Positions 8,801 through 15,567 of a stretch of DNA of 41,274 nucleotides are shown piece after piece. A program made the translations under genes and the position numbers. The notes beneath the pieces are model-generated. The model searched no databases. It saw only the letters and a list, made by a program, of their open reading frames with translations, and was not told the origin of the DNA. Within the stretch, counting starts at the first letter, position 1. Every line of letters begins with the position of its first letter. Source of the DNA: Streptomyces longispororuber. Lineage in GTDB: Bacteria; Actinomycetota; Actinomycetes; Streptomycetales; Streptomycetaceae. The stretch covers positions 1 to 41,274 of the forward strand of contig NZ_JAMOLN010000077.1 of assembly GCF_024448165.1 (NCBI RefSeq). Reading direction: 5' to 3'.

Positions 8801-9107
8801 CGGGGCCCTGGTTCGCGGCGGCCTGGCCGGGCATGTGCATTCCACCCATGTCGTGGTGTCCGCTGTCGCGGCCCGCCATCTCGTGCGGGCCCGGTTCGTG
8901 GCCGACGGGGGCCTGCGGCTGCTGCGCGGCCTGCGGCTGGCCCCAGGCGCCCTGGGAACCCGGCATGAGGAGCAGTTCGTCGTCCTCGGCGGTGGCGTCG
9001 GAGGGATCGAGGAAGGTGTACGCGCCCGGGGCGGGAACGCCCGGCTGGTCCACCGCTCCTGCGTTCTCCGGCAGCCCCTCGCCCGGAACCTGACCGGTGT
9101 CGGTCAT
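5877..9107 (-). CDS. cobT: BluB-like nitroreductase fused to CobT, with a long low-complexity N-terminus
   Basis: 1076 residues from the ATG at 9107 (GAGGGG just upstream; a longer start at 9170 lacks this). Residues 1 to about 504 are Pro/Glu/Ala/Val/Gln-rich with no recognisable fold and very few aromatic residues. Residues about 505-730 are a BluB/nitroreductase domain (RRDIRNGFRSDPIPHEVL; APSVGHSQPWDFVVI; GLGVGWVSFF), which in BluB makes 5,6-dimethylbenzimidazole from FMN. Residues about 733-1076 are CobT (KPAGALGMLE, AGDHGVHAQGV, GEMGIANTTAS), which links that base to nicotinate mononucleotide ribose phosphate; the catalytic Glu lies in RLGEGTGA. One polypeptide thus makes the lower ligand of B12 and activates it. 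The linker-like head is unusual for a cytosolic enzyme. Confidence 0.92.
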   Translation of the reverse strand: MTDTGQVPGEGLPENAGAVDQPGVPAPGAYTFLDPSDATAEDDELLLMPGSQGAWGQPQAAQQPQAPVGHEPGPHEMAGRDSGHHDMGGMHMPGQAAANQGPARRPLHMGPAVPETGGSPVRSLADRGPAQQTPPNPMPVRQAGPPTTGPEYLDIPPQGAAPWQPAEAQQLAEPQQQGGYEMPPPAPAETVVPEAVPAQYAEPAPHFQAPEAAPEFVPVAEPTPVAAYVGQADLSGQSGQSGQYAVHEGLPPQEYPQQSVPVAAPEQQLLGQFVPVEGTVPTTPHLAPTPPQAMVVPPLPDQGAEPVPAPEAEPVVVAEQHEQQVPVQEAVAMAPQEAFQEPFQEQPQEPAVPAEPLAEQPVAPAAEPESPVVVEPVVAEPVAVVEPEAVVEPEPVAAPVAEQPAGPVTEAPAQEFPAEAAEQPVAEEPAEGPATVPAPRDGGPAAGPAPEQFGAEAEAEEPELIEVAPVQEQPEPLQAVEAEPEDGPEQLPETLAEPVGAAAPGYDDAEREAVLRVMRERRDIRNGFRSDPIPHEVLLRVLEAAHTAPSVGHSQPWDFVVIRSAETRRTMHELAMRQKDAYAKSLPKGRAKQFKELKIEAILDTPVNIVVTADPTRGGRHTLGRHTQPQMAPYSSALAVENLWLAARAEGLGVGWVSFFDEREMVRTLGLPEHLEVVAYLCVGYVDEFPDEPELMQAGWSKRRPLSWVVHEETYGRRALPGEDPHDLLAETVSNIRPLDAKALGEAWERQKRMTKPAGALGMLEIISAQLSGLSRMCPPPIPEPAAVAIFAGDHGVHAQGVTPWPQEVTGQMVANFLGGGAVCNAFANQVGAEVCVIDVGVASELPATPGLLPRKVRAGTADMTAGPALTREEVKAAIEVGIETARDLVAAGNKALLTGEMGIANTTASAALISVYTDVDPAEVTGRGTGINDETHARKIEVVRRALDVHQPDPADPIGVLAAVGGLEHAALVGLLLGGASLRTPVILDGVSAGAAALVARAIAPEVLAACIAGHRSAEPGHVAALNKLGLRPLVDLDLRLGEGTGALLALPIVQSAARAMHEVATFDSAGVTEK
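8378..8404. repeat. Three tandem 9-bp units within the cobT fusion head
   Basis: ACTGACCGG occurs three times head to tail and encodes SGQ repeats in the low-complexity N-terminal region, suggesting that this part evolves by local slippage. Confidence 0.8.
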
Positions 9108-9461
9108 GCCTACCCCTCGCCCATCGATGAGAACTTGCCGGCCGCCCCCGGCCGACGGCCGGGTAGGCAACCCCCTTGACCGGAGCGGTGCGTCGTCCGC
9201 CCGTCATGAAGAACGAGCACGCACGCCGCGCGGCACGAACCGCCCCGGACTACACGCATTGTCCCGGTCGGATCGCGGCCACGGAACGTAGATCGCCCAT
9301 GGCCTTCTGTGGACTGCGCCACGTTGCGCGTCCTCCGGTCGGCGCCGTACCACAGGCGCTCCAAGAGTGGTGCGTTTCCCGGACATTGGCTGACGAACTG
9401 CCGGACGTCCCGGTGCGGTACAACGATCGGCCAGCCTACCGCGCGCGTTGGGCCGTCAGGG
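9108..9461. other. Intergenic leader upstream of the cobT fusion
   Basis: 354 bases between cobT (minus) and the stop of cobL (minus). Near the cobT start there is a hairpin: CCCGGCC (9147-9153), GAC, GGCCGGG (9157-9163). I looked for a cobalamin riboswitch (B12 box GCCACTG and surrounding conserved core) on the minus strand and did not find one. A minus-strand ORF from 9532 to 9110 covers the stretch but has no typical composition or ribosome binding site. Nothing else is recognisable. Confidence 0.5.
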
Positions 9462-10676
9462 TCACGGGTGGCGGACGGGAAGCCGCCCGGAGAGCAGGAA
9501 CCCCACGGTCCGCTCCTTCTCCGTCCAGACACGAGTGTCCAGTTCGACGGATTGCAGGAGGGCGCACTCGACGTCGTATCCGTGCTCCGTCAGGTCCCTG
9601 CCGATGAGTTCGGCGGCGTCGCGTGTCGCGGCGTGCGTGACGATGCGCGCGGGCCGCCGGTCGGCGACCGCGGAGACGACCGCGGCTCCCCCGCCGCCGA
9701 CCCGGACGACGTCGGGCTCGGGCAGATCTTCGAGGACGTGCGGTGCGGTGCCGTGCACGATCTGCGCCTGGATCCCGAAGCGACGGGCGGTGGCGAGGGT
9801 GCGGGCGCAGGCGTCGGGGTCGCGGTCGACGGCGATGACGGCGGCGCCGAACCGTCCGGCCTCCGCCGTGAAGGCGCCGCTGCCGCAGCCGATGTCCCAC
9901 ACGAGGTCGCCGGTCCGCGGCCCCAGGCGCGCGAGTTGGGCCGCGCGCAGCTGCTCGGTCTCGCCCTCGCCGAAGGGGCCCGTGTACTCGGCGGCGGGCA
10001 GCGCCCAGCCGCGCGGGCCCGAGTCCGCGTCGCCGCCGGCGAGCCAGCCGCCGGTGCCGGGGGCGCCGGTGACCGGGCCGCCGATGACGATGACGACGTT
10101 CGGGTCGCGCCAGGTGTGGTCGGCGGCCTTGTCGGAGGTGACGACGGTGACCTGTTCGCGGTCCGTGCCGAGTTCCTCGCAGATGACGAAGGTGCGGTGG
10201 ACCCCTTCGAGGAGCAGGCCCAGCTCGGCGGGGCCGGCGCCCGGGGAGGTGAGAACGGCGACCTTGGTGTGGGCCCGGCATACGTTCACCGCGCGCCTGA
10301 GGGTGCGGCGGTGTGCGACGACCACCTGTGCGTCGTCCCAGGGCATGCCCGCACGGGCGAAGGCCTGGGCGACCGAGGAGACAGCGGGGACGACCTCGAC
10401 CTCCAGGCCGTACTCGGGTGCGCGCAGGGTCCGTACGACACCGAAGAAGCCCGGGTCGCCGTCCGCGAGGACGACGGCGGTGCCGCGGTGGCCGGCGATC
10501 CGGCGGGCGGCGAGGGAGACGCTGCCGAGCCGGATGCGCTCGGCGCGCTCCGACACCTCGGGCAGCGCCAGGTGGTGGCCGGCGCCGGCCACCAGGGTGG
10601 CCGCTTGGAGCGCGGAGCGGGCCGCCGCGGTCGGCGGAGAGCCGTCCCAGCCGATCACCGTGACCCGGTCGGCCAT
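9462..10676 (-). CDS. cobL: Precorrin-6Y C5,15-methyltransferase (decarboxylating), CbiE-CbiT fusion
   Basis: 404 residues. The N-terminal half (about 1-205) is a tetrapyrrole methylase of CbiE type (VTVIGWDGSPPT, VVLADGDPGFFGV, VVPAVSSVAQAFARAGMPW); the C-terminal half (about 215-400) is a Rossmann methyltransferase of CbiT type (DLVWDIGCGSGAFTAEAG, IAVDRDPDAC). Together they methylate C5 and C15 of precorrin-6Y and remove the C12 acetate carboxyl in cobalamin ring synthesis. Length fits the full CobL fusion. ATG with GGAG about 11 bases upstream. Same strand as cobT and cobA, but separated from cobT by 354 bases, so a separate promoter is possible. Confidence 0.93.
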   Translation of the reverse strand: MADRVTVIGWDGSPPTAAARSALQAATLVAGAGHHLALPEVSERAERIRLGSVSLAARRIAGHRGTAVVLADGDPGFFGVVRTLRAPEYGLEVEVVPAVSSVAQAFARAGMPWDDAQVVVAHRRTLRRAVNVCRAHTKVAVLTSPGAGPAELGLLLEGVHRTFVICEELGTDREQVTVVTSDKAADHTWRDPNVVIVIGGPVTGAPGTGGWLAGGDADSGPRGWALPAAEYTGPFGEGETEQLRAAQLARLGPRTGDLVWDIGCGSGAFTAEAGRFGAAVIAVDRDPDACARTLATARRFGIQAQIVHGTAPHVLEDLPEPDVVRVGGGGAAVVSAVADRRPARIVTHAATRDAAELIGRDLTEHGYDVECALLQSVELDTRVWTEKERTVGFLLSGRLPVRHP

Positions 10677-10714
10677 CGTCGTCAGTCTCCAGAGGTGTGC
10701 TCGGTGCGTACGCG

Positions 10715-10731
10715 GGACTCGGTCCGAGTCC
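10715..10731. terminator. Short hairpin downstream of the GNAT gene
   Basis: GGACTCGG, T, CCGAGTCC forms a short GC-rich hairpin between the GNAT stop (10814) and the cobL start (10676), both minus strand. No U run; weak evidence. Confidence 0.35.
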
Positions 10732-10813
10732 TCAGGTCAGGGGAATGCCGCCGGTGTCGGGCCGGGCGGGGCACCGAGAGCGTACCTGCTGGGTCCGGGA
10801 ACCGCCTGTGAGG

Positions 10814-11452
10814 TCAGTTCCAGTCCGAGAAGGCCGTGAAACCCCCGGCCTCGGCGAGCTGCTCGGTGACGCCGTCCAGGTCCTCGGGCAGCAGGCTCCA
10901 GACGATGAAGTCGGTGCGGACCTCCGCCAGGGTGCCGTCCTCGGTGCGCGTACGCGCTATGCAGGCGTTGCGCAGCACGCCCTCGCTGATGCAGCCGATC
11001 TTCTGGGCGACCTGCTGGGAGGCGGTGTTGTCCGCGGCCGTGCGCAGTTCGATGCGCTCGAAGCCGCGGTCGCGGAAGAGCCACTGGGCCATGGCGAGCG
11101 CGGCCTCGGACGCGTAGCCCTCGCCGCGGGCCCAGGGGGCGACGATGTACGACAGTTCGGTGGAGCGAACGTGCCAGTTCGTCTTGGTCAGTTGGACGAT
11201 GCCGACCAGGCGCTGGGTGAGGAACTCGGTGACGGCGAGGTCGAGTCCGTGTCCGGCCGTGCGCTCCGTGGGGGCGTAGTCGGTGATCCAGCGGCGCGCG
11301 CCGTCCTCGGTGAAGGGCTGCGGCACCGACGTCCAGGCGGCGACCAGTTCGTCGTTCATCATCTCGGCCAGGGCGGGGACGTCGTCCTCGTCGAGCGGAC
11401 GCAGCACCAAGCGCTCCGTGCTGATGGAGATCTCGGGGAAGGTGTTCGTCAT
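10814..11452 (-). CDS. GNAT-family N-acetyltransferase (RimJ/RimL type)
   Basis: 212 residues starting MTNTFPEISISTERLVLRPL, with GGAG upstream of the ATG at 11452; upstream in-frame starts would lengthen it without homologous-looking sequence. The ISTERLVLRPLDEDDV opening, YIVAPWARGEGYASEAAL (motif A, acetyl-CoA pyrophosphate loop) and FERIELRTAADNTASQQVAQKIGCISEGVLRN are typical of the RimJ/RimL subfamily, which acetylate protein N-termini or small amines using acetyl-CoA. Substrate unknown. Lies between cobL and the methionine transporter, all on the minus strand, but is bracketed by hairpins and so probably its own unit. Confidence 0.88.
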   Translation of the reverse strand: MTNTFPEISISTERLVLRPLDEDDVPALAEMMNDELVAAWTSVPQPFTEDGARRWITDYAPTERTAGHGLDLAVTEFLTQRLVGIVQLTKTNWHVRSTELSYIVAPWARGEGYASEAALAMAQWLFRDRGFERIELRTAADNTASQQVAQKIGCISEGVLRNACIARTRTEDGTLAEVRTDFIVWSLLPEDLDGVTEQLAEAGGFTAFSDWN

Positions 11453-11542
11453 GTGCCGCTCCGTAACCTTCGTGGCCGCCTGCGTCCCTCGTGTCGGCCG
11501 GGGGTGAGTGCCCAGCATGCAGCATGAAGGCACGTAACTGCA

Positions 11543-11580
11543 CATGGGGGCCGCTCCTGTTGGCAGGAACGACCCCCATG
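11543..11580 (-). terminator. Terminator of the methionine importer operon
   Basis: CATGGGGG (11543-11550) pairs with CCCCCATG (11573-11580), with a second internal stem TCCTG/CAGGA around a TTGG loop. It sits 23 bases beyond the stop of the last metQ gene. Confidence 0.75.
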
Positions 11581-11602
11581 ACGAGGTGCGGGCACGGGTG
11601 CC

Positions 11603-12421
11603 TCAGGCAGGCAGGACCGAGCCCTTGTACGTGTCCTCGATGAACTTTTTCACCTCGGGCGACGTCAGCAGCTCGGCGAGCTTCTTCACCCGCGGGTCGT
11701 CCTCGTCGCCCTTCTTCACGGCGAGGACGTTGTTGTACGGGTTGCCCTTCACCGACTCCAGGAGAATGGCGTCCTTCCGGGGGCTGAGGCCCGCGTCGAG
11801 CGCGAAGTTGTTGTTGACGGCGGCGACGTCGACGTCGCCCAACGAGCGCGGCAGCTGGGCCGCTTCGAGCTCCTTGAACTTCAACTTCTTGGGGTTGTCG
11901 GCGACATCGCGCGGCGTCGCGTTCACCCCCGCGCCCTTCTTGAGCCCGATCACGCCCTGGGAGGCGAGGAGGCCGAGCGCCCTGCCTTCGTTGGTGACGT
12001 CGTTGGGCAGCGCGACGGTGGCTCCTTCGCGCAGCTTCGTGACGTCCTCGACCTTCTTGGAGTAGAAGCCGAGGGGCGGCAGGTAGACCTCGGTGACCGG
12101 GGTCAGGGTGGTGCCCCGGGACTTGTTGAAGTCCTCCAGGTACGGCGTGTGCTGGTAGAGGTTGGCGTCGAGCTCGCCCTGCTGGAGCGCGGTGTTCGGC
12201 AGGACGTAGTCCGTGAACTCCTTGACCTCCAGGTCGAGTCCGGCCTTCTTCGCCAGCTTCTGCTGTACGTAGGCGAGGACTTCGCCGGCGGGGGTGGGCG
12301 TGGCGCCCACGACGAGCTTGCCGACCCCGTCGGAGCCGTCGGTCTTGTCGGAGCCGCAGGCCGTGACGCCGAGGACGAGTGCCCCGGCGATCACGGCGGC
12401 GGGAAGCGTGTACGTACGCAT
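11603..12421 (-). CDS. metQ: MetQ/NlpA-family methionine-binding lipoprotein (second copy)
   Basis: 272 residues. A lipoprotein signal peptide ends in the lipobox VTAC (LVLGVTACGSD), giving a lipid-anchored solute receptor outside the membrane. The mature part contains the NlpA-family segments VVGATPTPAGEVL, LEVKEFTDYVLPN, DANLYQHTPYLEDFNK, VALPNDVTNEGRAL and VKKFIEDTYKGSVLPA, which bind D- or L-methionine for MetNI. It starts only 17 bases after the stop of the first metQ and is clearly a tandem paralogue: the final 40 residues are nearly identical, the ligand-site regions differ more (LPPLGFYSKK against LEPLGLYSEK). Confidence 0.92.
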   Translation of the reverse strand: MRTYTLPAAVIAGALVLGVTACGSDKTDGSDGVGKLVVGATPTPAGEVLAYVQQKLAKKAGLDLEVKEFTDYVLPNTALQQGELDANLYQHTPYLEDFNKSRGTTLTPVTEVYLPPLGFYSKKVEDVTKLREGATVALPNDVTNEGRALGLLASQGVIGLKKGAGVNATPRDVADNPKKLKFKELEAAQLPRSLGDVDVAAVNNNFALDAGLSPRKDAILLESVKGNPYNNVLAVKKGDEDDPRVKKLAELLTSPEVKKFIEDTYKGSVLPA

Positions 12422-12438
12422 CAGAAAGATCAGAAGGC

Positions 12439-13269
12439 TCAGAAGGAGGGGAGCACCGAGCCCTTGTACTTGTCCTCGATGAACTTCTTCACCTCGGGCG
12501 ACGTCAGGAGCTTGGCGAGCTTCTTGACGCGCGGGTCGTCCTCGTTGCCCTCCTTGACGGCGAGGACGTTGTTGTACTTGTTGCCCTTGGCGGATTCGAG
12601 CGCGAGGGCGTCCTTGGCCGGGCTGAGGTCGGCACCGATGGCGTAGTTGCCGTTGATCACCGCGCCGTCGACGTCGGGGAGGGAGCGCGGGGTCTGGGCC
12701 GCCTCGACCTCCTTGAACGTCAGGTCCTTCGGGTTCTTCTCGATGTCCTGCGGGGTCGCGGTGGCCTCGGAGCCGCTCTTGAGCGTGATGATCCCGTTGG
12801 CGGCGAGGAAGCGCAGGGCGCGGCTCTCGTTGTCGGCGTCGTTCGGGACGGCGATGGTGCCGCCCTTCTTGATGTCGTCGAGCTTCTTGGCCTTCTCGGA
12901 GTAGAGGCCGAGCGGCTCCAGGTGGACGGTGGCGACCGACGTGAGGTGCGTGCCGTTCTTCTTGTTGAAGTCCTCGAGGTACGGGACGGTCTGGAAGTAG
13001 TTGGCGTCGACCGAGCCGTCCTCGGTGGCGTTGTTCGGCTGGACGTAGTCCGTGAACTCCTTGACCTCGAGGTTGAGGCCTTCCTTCTTCGCCAGGTTCT
13101 TCTTGATGTAGTCGAGGACCTCGGCGTGCGGGACGGGGGTCGCGGCGACGACGAGCGGGTCGGACGCCTTGGCCTTGGTGTCGGCCTTGTCCGAACCGCA
13201 GGCGGTCAGGCCCAGGGTGAGGGCGCCGGTGGCGAGGACAGCTGCGGTGATCTTGGTGGTGTTACGCAC
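12439..13269 (-). CDS. metQ: MetQ/NlpA-family methionine-binding lipoprotein (first copy)
   Basis: 276 residues with a GTG start at 13269 (AAAGG 9 bases upstream; GGAG a little further). Signal peptide VRNTTKITAAVLATGALTLG ends in the lipobox LTAC. Mature protein has the NlpA motifs VVAATPVPHAEVLDYIKK, EVKEFTDYVQPN, DANYFQTVPYLEDFNKK and IAVPNDADNESRAL. Receptor for the MetN-MetI importer, third gene in the operon, 68 bases after metI. The reading frame continues open far upstream through metI in another frame, which is a high-GC artefact. Confidence 0.92.
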   Translation of the reverse strand: MRNTTKITAAVLATGALTLGLTACGSDKADTKAKASDPLVVAATPVPHAEVLDYIKKNLAKKEGLNLEVKEFTDYVQPNNATEDGSVDANYFQTVPYLEDFNKKNGTHLTSVATVHLEPLGLYSEKAKKLDDIKKGGTIAVPNDADNESRALRFLAANGIITLKSGSEATATPQDIEKNPKDLTFKEVEAAQTPRSLPDVDGAVINGNYAIGADLSPAKDALALESAKGNKYNNVLAVKEGNEDDPRVKKLAKLLTSPEVKKFIEDKYKGSVLPSF

Positions 13270-13337
13270 GAAAAGTGCCTTTCTCCATGGGTGGTGCAAC
13301 CCGCCGGGTGGGACGGGGAGTCTGGGGACTGCGGGGG

Positions 13338-14090
13338 TCAGCGGGTCTTGGCCGGGGTGGCCTCGGCGCTGACGGGACCGGCGGGCAGGAACCCGCCGAA
13401 CAGACGGAAGCGGAACGGCTCGCCGCCCTTTCCGGCGCGACGGTGCAGGACCCGCGCCGCGCTGTCGCCGGCGAACTGGATGATCGCGATGGCGACCGCG
13501 AGGATCGCCACGACGATCCACATCAGGGTCGCCTCGAAGCGCTGATAGCCGTAGCGGATGGCGACGTCGCCGAGGCCGCCCGCGCCGACCGTGCCGGCCA
13601 TCGCGGAGTAGCCGATGATGGCGACGATCGTGGTCGTGGTCGCGGAGATCAGCGACGGCAGCGACTCGGGCACGAAGACCTTGCGGACGACGGTCCAGGT
13701 GTTGCCGCCCATCGACTGCACGGCCTCGACCAGACCGCGGTCCACCTCGCGCACGGACGTCTCGACGAGGCGCGCGAAGAACGGGATGGCGCCGATGGCG
13801 AGCGGCACGATGGCGGCCTCGCGGCCGATGCTGGTGCCGACGACCCAGCGGGTGAAGGCCGTCAGCGCGAGCATCAGGACGATGAACGGCATCGAGCGGA
13901 CGACGTTGACGAGCTGCCCGATGAGTTTGTTCGCCAGGGCGTTCTGCAGCAGCCCGCCCCGGTCCGTGAGCACGAGCAGGACGCCGAGCGGCAGGCCGAC
14001 GACGACGGCGATCAGCGTGGACCAGCCGACCATGTAGAGGGTGTCCCAACACGCCTGGGACAGCAGCGGCTGCATCTCCGACCAGGTCAC
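13338..14090 (-). CDS. metI: Methionine ABC importer permease
   Basis: 250 residues, about five membrane helices (MVGWSTLIAVVVGLPLGVLL; FIVLMLALTAFTRWVVG; AAIVPLAIGAIPFFARLV; ATTTTIVAIIGYSAMAGTV; LMWIVVAILAVAIAIIQF). The ABC permease EAA loop that docks on MetN is VETSVREVDRGLVEAVQSMG. It starts within the last 4 bases of metN (ATGA overlap type), so translation is coupled. A C-terminal extension of about 35 residues rich in Arg/Gly/Ala/Pro is longer than in typical MetI (about 217 residues). Confidence 0.93.
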   Translation of the reverse strand: MTWSEMQPLLSQACWDTLYMVGWSTLIAVVVGLPLGVLLVLTDRGGLLQNALANKLIGQLVNVVRSMPFIVLMLALTAFTRWVVGTSIGREAAIVPLAIGAIPFFARLVETSVREVDRGLVEAVQSMGGNTWTVVRKVFVPESLPSLISATTTTIVAIIGYSAMAGTVGAGGLGDVAIRYGYQRFEATLMWIVVAILAVAIAIIQFAGDSAARVLHRRAGKGGEPFRFRLFGGFLPAGPVSAEATPAKTR

Positions 14091-15133
14091 TTGGTGACAC
14101 CTTCCTTCAGCAGTACGGACTGACCGTCCTGGTTGCCCTGTATCTCGACCTGGAGGCCCTGCTCGCGCAGGAACCCGATCGGCACGACGTTGTCCTCGTA
14201 GCGGCCGGGCAGTTCGATGCGCATCCGGCCGACCTGCTTGCCGCCGACGGTGTCCATGGCGGCGCCCAGGATCGAGATGTCGATGTTGTAGGTGCGCGAC
14301 AGCTGCGAGATGACCGGCTGCGTCGCGGACTCACCGTGGAAGGTGACGTCGATGACGGTGCGGTCGGTGCCGGAGGCGTCGCCGCTGACCGGGAAGAGCG
14401 CGGCGGCGAGTTCGGAGCCGGGGGTGGCGAGGAGCTCGCTGACGGTGCCGGACTCGACGATCTGCCCGCGCTCCATGAGGGCGGCGGAGTCGCAGACGGT
14501 CTTGACGACGTCCATCTCGTGCGTGATGAGCAGGACGGTGAGGCCGAGCTGCTGGTTGAGGTCGCGCAGCAGCTGGAGGATGGAACGGGTGGTCTCCGGG
14601 TCGAGGGCGGACGTCGCCTCGTCGGAGAGCAGCACCTTCGGGTCGCCGGCCAGTGCGCGGGCGATGCCGACGCGCTGCTTCTGGCCGCCGGAGAGCTGGG
14701 CCGGGTAGGACTTGGCCTTGTCGGCGAGGCCGACGAGGTCGAGCAGTTCCAGCGCCTTGGCGGAACGTTCCTTCCCCGACTTGCCGAGGATTTCGAGCGG
14801 CAGCTCGATGTTGTCCTGAACGGTGCGCGAGGACAGCAGGTTGAAGTGCTGGAAGACCATGCCGATGCGGCTGCGCGCCTCGCGCAGCTCCCGGCCGGCC
14901 CGCGGTCCGCGGCCGGCGAGGGCGGTGAGGTCCTGGCCGGCCACGGTGACGGTGCCGGACGTGGGGCGTTCCAGCAGGTTCACACAGCGGATCAGCGAGG
15001 ACTTGCCGGCGCCGGACTGGCCGATGACGCCGTACACCTCGCCTTCGCGCACGTGCAGGTCGACGCCGTCGAGGGCGGTGACCTCGCGGCCGCGCGAGCG
15101 GTAGACCTTGGTGAGGCCCTGGGTGGTGATCAC
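14087..15133 (-). CDS. metN: Methionine ABC importer ATP-binding protein
   Basis: 348 residues from the GTG at 15133; an in-frame GTG at 15181 would add 16 residues unlike the family. Walker A GQSGAGKS (38-45), Q-loop VFQHFNLL, signature LSGGQKQR, Walker B VLLSDEATSALDP and the switch His in LITHEMD are all present, so an active ATPase. The last about 80 residues (VIDVTFHGESATQPVI through to the end) form the ACT-like NIL domain by which MetN senses cytoplasmic methionine and shuts down transport. First gene of metN-metI-metQ-metQ. About 265 bases of leader separate it from a Met/Cys-rich leader ORF. Confidence 0.93.
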   Translation of the reverse strand: MITTQGLTKVYRSRGREVTALDGVDLHVREGEVYGVIGQSGAGKSSLIRCVNLLERPTSGTVTVAGQDLTALAGRGPRAGRELREARSRIGMVFQHFNLLSSRTVQDNIELPLEILGKSGKERSAKALELLDLVGLADKAKSYPAQLSGGQKQRVGIARALAGDPKVLLSDEATSALDPETTRSILQLLRDLNQQLGLTVLLITHEMDVVKTVCDSAALMERGQIVESGTVSELLATPGSELAAALFPVSGDASGTDRTVIDVTFHGESATQPVISQLSRTYNIDISILGAAMDTVGGKQVGRMRIELPGRYEDNVVPIGFLREQGLQVEIQGNQDGQSVLLKEGVTK

Positions 15134-15397
15134 GTGGGTTTCCGTAGCTGTCGAGTGCGCGACACGGGTGGCGCCGGGCACGGGGCATTCGTTCGGGAAC
15201 TTGCGGAGTTTCCGGGCGCGGCAGGCTCTCGCTGATGGCGTGTGCCAGTACTGGATCAGTCGCTGTCAGTACGGAGAAGCTGTGCGCGGGGCAGACCCGG
15301 TCACGTAGTCGAGCGGTTTCTCCCTGCGGAGTCACTCCCTACGGACAGGGCGCGCGGGTCTCGCTTCGGGGCGCGAGAACAGGCGTGGCGGGGGCCC
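15134..15397 (-). promoter_or_regulatory. Long 5' leader between the leader ORF and metN
   Basis: 264 bases with several potential stems, for example TCTCGC/GCGAGA around GCCCCGAA (near 15359-15378) and GGAAACT/AAGTTCC (near 15200). I compared it with the conserved cores of SAM-I and SAM-IV riboswitches and saw no match. It is long enough to hold competing attenuator structures. Confidence 0.4.
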
Positions 15398-15484
15398 TCA
15401 GAAGGCGCACATTCGACACATACAACGAGCACCGGGCGTCATCGTCGCCTCGGTCGCAAGGGTGCGGCTGCTCGTCGTGGTCAT
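15398..15484 (-). CDS. Met/Cys-rich leader peptide upstream of metNIQ
   Basis: 28 codons: MTTTSSRTLATEAT, then MTPGAR, ending CMCRMCAF before TGA. Three Cys and two Met fall within six consecutive codons (21-26) next to the stop, the arrangement of ribosome-mediated attenuators that sense a limiting amino acid. TTTACT (15497-15492 on the minus strand) ends 7 bases before the ATG, so the mRNA may be leaderless; there is no ribosome binding site. Positioned 5' of a methionine importer, so a Met or Cys sensing role is a natural inference, but no expression evidence is available and a second in-frame ATG at codon 15 would give a 14-residue version. Confidence 0.55.
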   Translation of the reverse strand: MTTTSSRTLATEATMTPGARCMCRMCAF

Positions 15485-15491
15485 GCGGGCA

Positions 15492-15497
15492 AGTAAA
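15492..15497 (-). promoter_or_regulatory. Putative -10 element for the met leader transcript
   Basis: TTTACT on the minus strand, 7 bases before the leader ATG. No good -35 is seen at 16-19 bases. Confidence 0.35.
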
Positions 15498-15523
15498 GCA
15501 GAAGTGAGGTCGCATCCCGCCAC

Positions 15524-15546
15524 CGCTGTCCGAATAGCGGACAGCG
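15524..15546 (-). terminator. Hairpin downstream of the HAD hydrolase gene
   Basis: CGCTGTCCG, loop AATAG, CGGACAGCG: a perfect 9-bp stem 21 bases past the HAD stop codon and just upstream of the met leader promoter region. Confidence 0.7.
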
Positions 15547-15567
15547 CTGGACGGGTGCGGGGGACGG

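Noticed and set aside
5592..9179. 1195-residue plus-strand ORF over the cobT fusion
   Set aside because: Mirror frame of a high-GC gene: composition (Arg/Gly/His/Leu-rich, no domains) is artefactual and the minus-strand protein has clear BluB and CobT motifs.
9108..9461. Cobalamin riboswitch ahead of the cobT fusion
   Set aside because: No B12 box GCCACTG or adjacent conserved core found on the minus strand by eye. The bases before cobA (5617-5789) were checked too, with the same result.
9110..9532. 140-residue minus-strand ORF upstream of cobT
   Set aside because: Overlaps the cobL end, lacks a ribosome binding site and recognisable fold; more likely the untranslated leader.
12439..14100. 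553-residue ORF spanning metI and the first metQ
   Set aside because: The N-terminal half is metI in the wrong frame; the real protein starts at the GTG at 13269 with a lipoprotein signal peptide.
15134..15397. SAM riboswitch ahead of metN
   Set aside because: Neither the SAM-I nor the SAM-IV conserved core could be recognised; a covariance-model scan would settle it.
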